From Aquirhabdus sp. (GTDB lineage Bacteria; Pseudomonadota; Gammaproteobacteria; Pseudomonadales; Moraxellaceae), in the NCBI GenBank assembly GCA_030149815.1, contig JASLHI010000019.1, positions 1-64,000 on the forward strand: a DNA stretch of 64,000 nt. The letters run 5' to 3'. The notes beneath the pieces were generated by a model. It searched no databases. It saw only the letters and a list, made by a program, of their open reading frames with translations, and had not been told where the DNA came from. The position numbers and the translations under genes were made by a program. Position 1 is the stretch's first letter. Each line of letters starts with the position of its first letter. Below, in pieces: positions 63,684 through 64,000 of this stretch.

Positions 63684-64000
63684 ATGCTGGCACACTGGGT
63701 AAGACGCATCCTCCAAGCAACCGTCTATGACGTTGCAATCGAATCACCGCTCGACAAAGCACCACGACTCTCCTCACGTTTTAACAATAATATTTTGCTC
63801 AAACGTGAAGACTTGCAGCCTGTGTTTTCGTTCAAACTTCGCGGCGCGTATAACCGAATTAGTCAACTGAGCACCGAAGAACGCGCACGTGGCGTCATTA
63901 CCGCCTCAGCGGGCAACCATGCTCAAGGTGTCGCCTACTCAGGCCAGAAACTTGGCATAGACACGCTCATCGTCATGCCACAAACCACCCCAGAAATTAA
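63684..64000 (+). CDS. ilvA: threonine ammonia-lyase (5' end)
   Basis: About 105 codons from ATG 63684 to the window end. LLKREDLQPVFSFKLRGAYN holds the PLP lysine (FSFK), and TASAGNHAQGVAYSG the phosphate-binding loop of the fold type II enzymes. IlvA makes 2-oxobutanoate from threonine as the first step to isoleucine. AGG is 6-9 bases upstream. The C-terminal ACT regulatory part is beyond the window. Confidence 0.93.
   Translation, partial: MLAHWVRRILQATVYDVAIESPLDKAPRLSSRFNNNILLKREDLQPVFSFKLRGAYNRISQLSTEERARGVITASAGNHAQGVAYSGQKLGIDTLIVMPQTTPEI

Overview
The window looks like a chromosomal segment of a gammaproteobacterium of the Moraxellaceae, an Acinetobacter relative. This rests on family resemblance and gene order, such as a Coq7-type ubiquinone hydroxylase, purM beside an AI-2E permease and hda, a prfA-prmC pair and a mucD/nadB divergent pair. 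No 16S rRNA gene is present and no search was run. The base composition is moderate to low GC, with noticeably AT-richer islands around 22.8-24.4 kb, 32.7-34.3 kb and 62.7-63.5 kb. There is no transposase, integrase, phage gene or CRISPR array.

Layout. 1-3.4 kb (minus): a MoxR ATPase, DUF58 protein and TgpA-like transglutaminase (cut by the window edge). 3.5-7.1 kb: a periplasmic Do-type protease and nadB, divergent. 7.1-15.1 kb: two amidase-signature paralogues bracket a periplasmic methionine sulfoxide repair operon (Tat-exported MsrB, lipoprotein MsrA, DipZ-like electron carrier) with an ECF-type promoter candidate in front of it, and some small or decayed ORFs. 15.3-15.75 kb: a duplicated tRNA-Val/tRNA-Asp unit on the minus strand with a near-consensus promoter and a terminator after each copy. 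15.9-22.8 kb: L,D-transpeptidase, Sel1 repeats, a lipase-like lipoprotein, nitroreductase, CobB sirtuin, RsuA and a GAF-GGDEF diguanylate cyclase. 23.0-24.4 kb: a REP-like palindrome and a coiled-coil membrane protein split by a frameshift. 24.5-27.1 kb: acnB.

27.7-36.2 kb is the most distinctive accessory part. A phosphopantetheinyl transferase is divergent from a 1357-residue membrane-embedded synthetase with the architecture of epsilon-poly-L-lysine synthetase (A domain, carrier domain, then three soluble domains separated by membrane segments). It is followed by two tandem AlkB-like dioxygenase paralogues whose iron site is altered in one and lost in the other, a TetR regulator, and argF.

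36.3-64 kb: tamB/tamA envelope assembly genes, an LplT-like MFS protein, coq7, a lipoprotein, folK/folB, a UbiB-like kinase, prfA-prmC-moeB, the PEP synthase regulator ppsR, a two-gene operon of very large CSLREA/beta-helix exported proteins with GlyGly-CTERM-like sorting tails, hda, a PerM-type permease, purM-purN, a gamma-glutamyltransferase, an unknown lipoprotein and the 5' end of ilvA.

The best candidates for a less-described system are the Pls-like synthetase with its own activating enzyme, the degenerate AlkB-like pair beside it, and the split periplasmic Msr/DipZ module.
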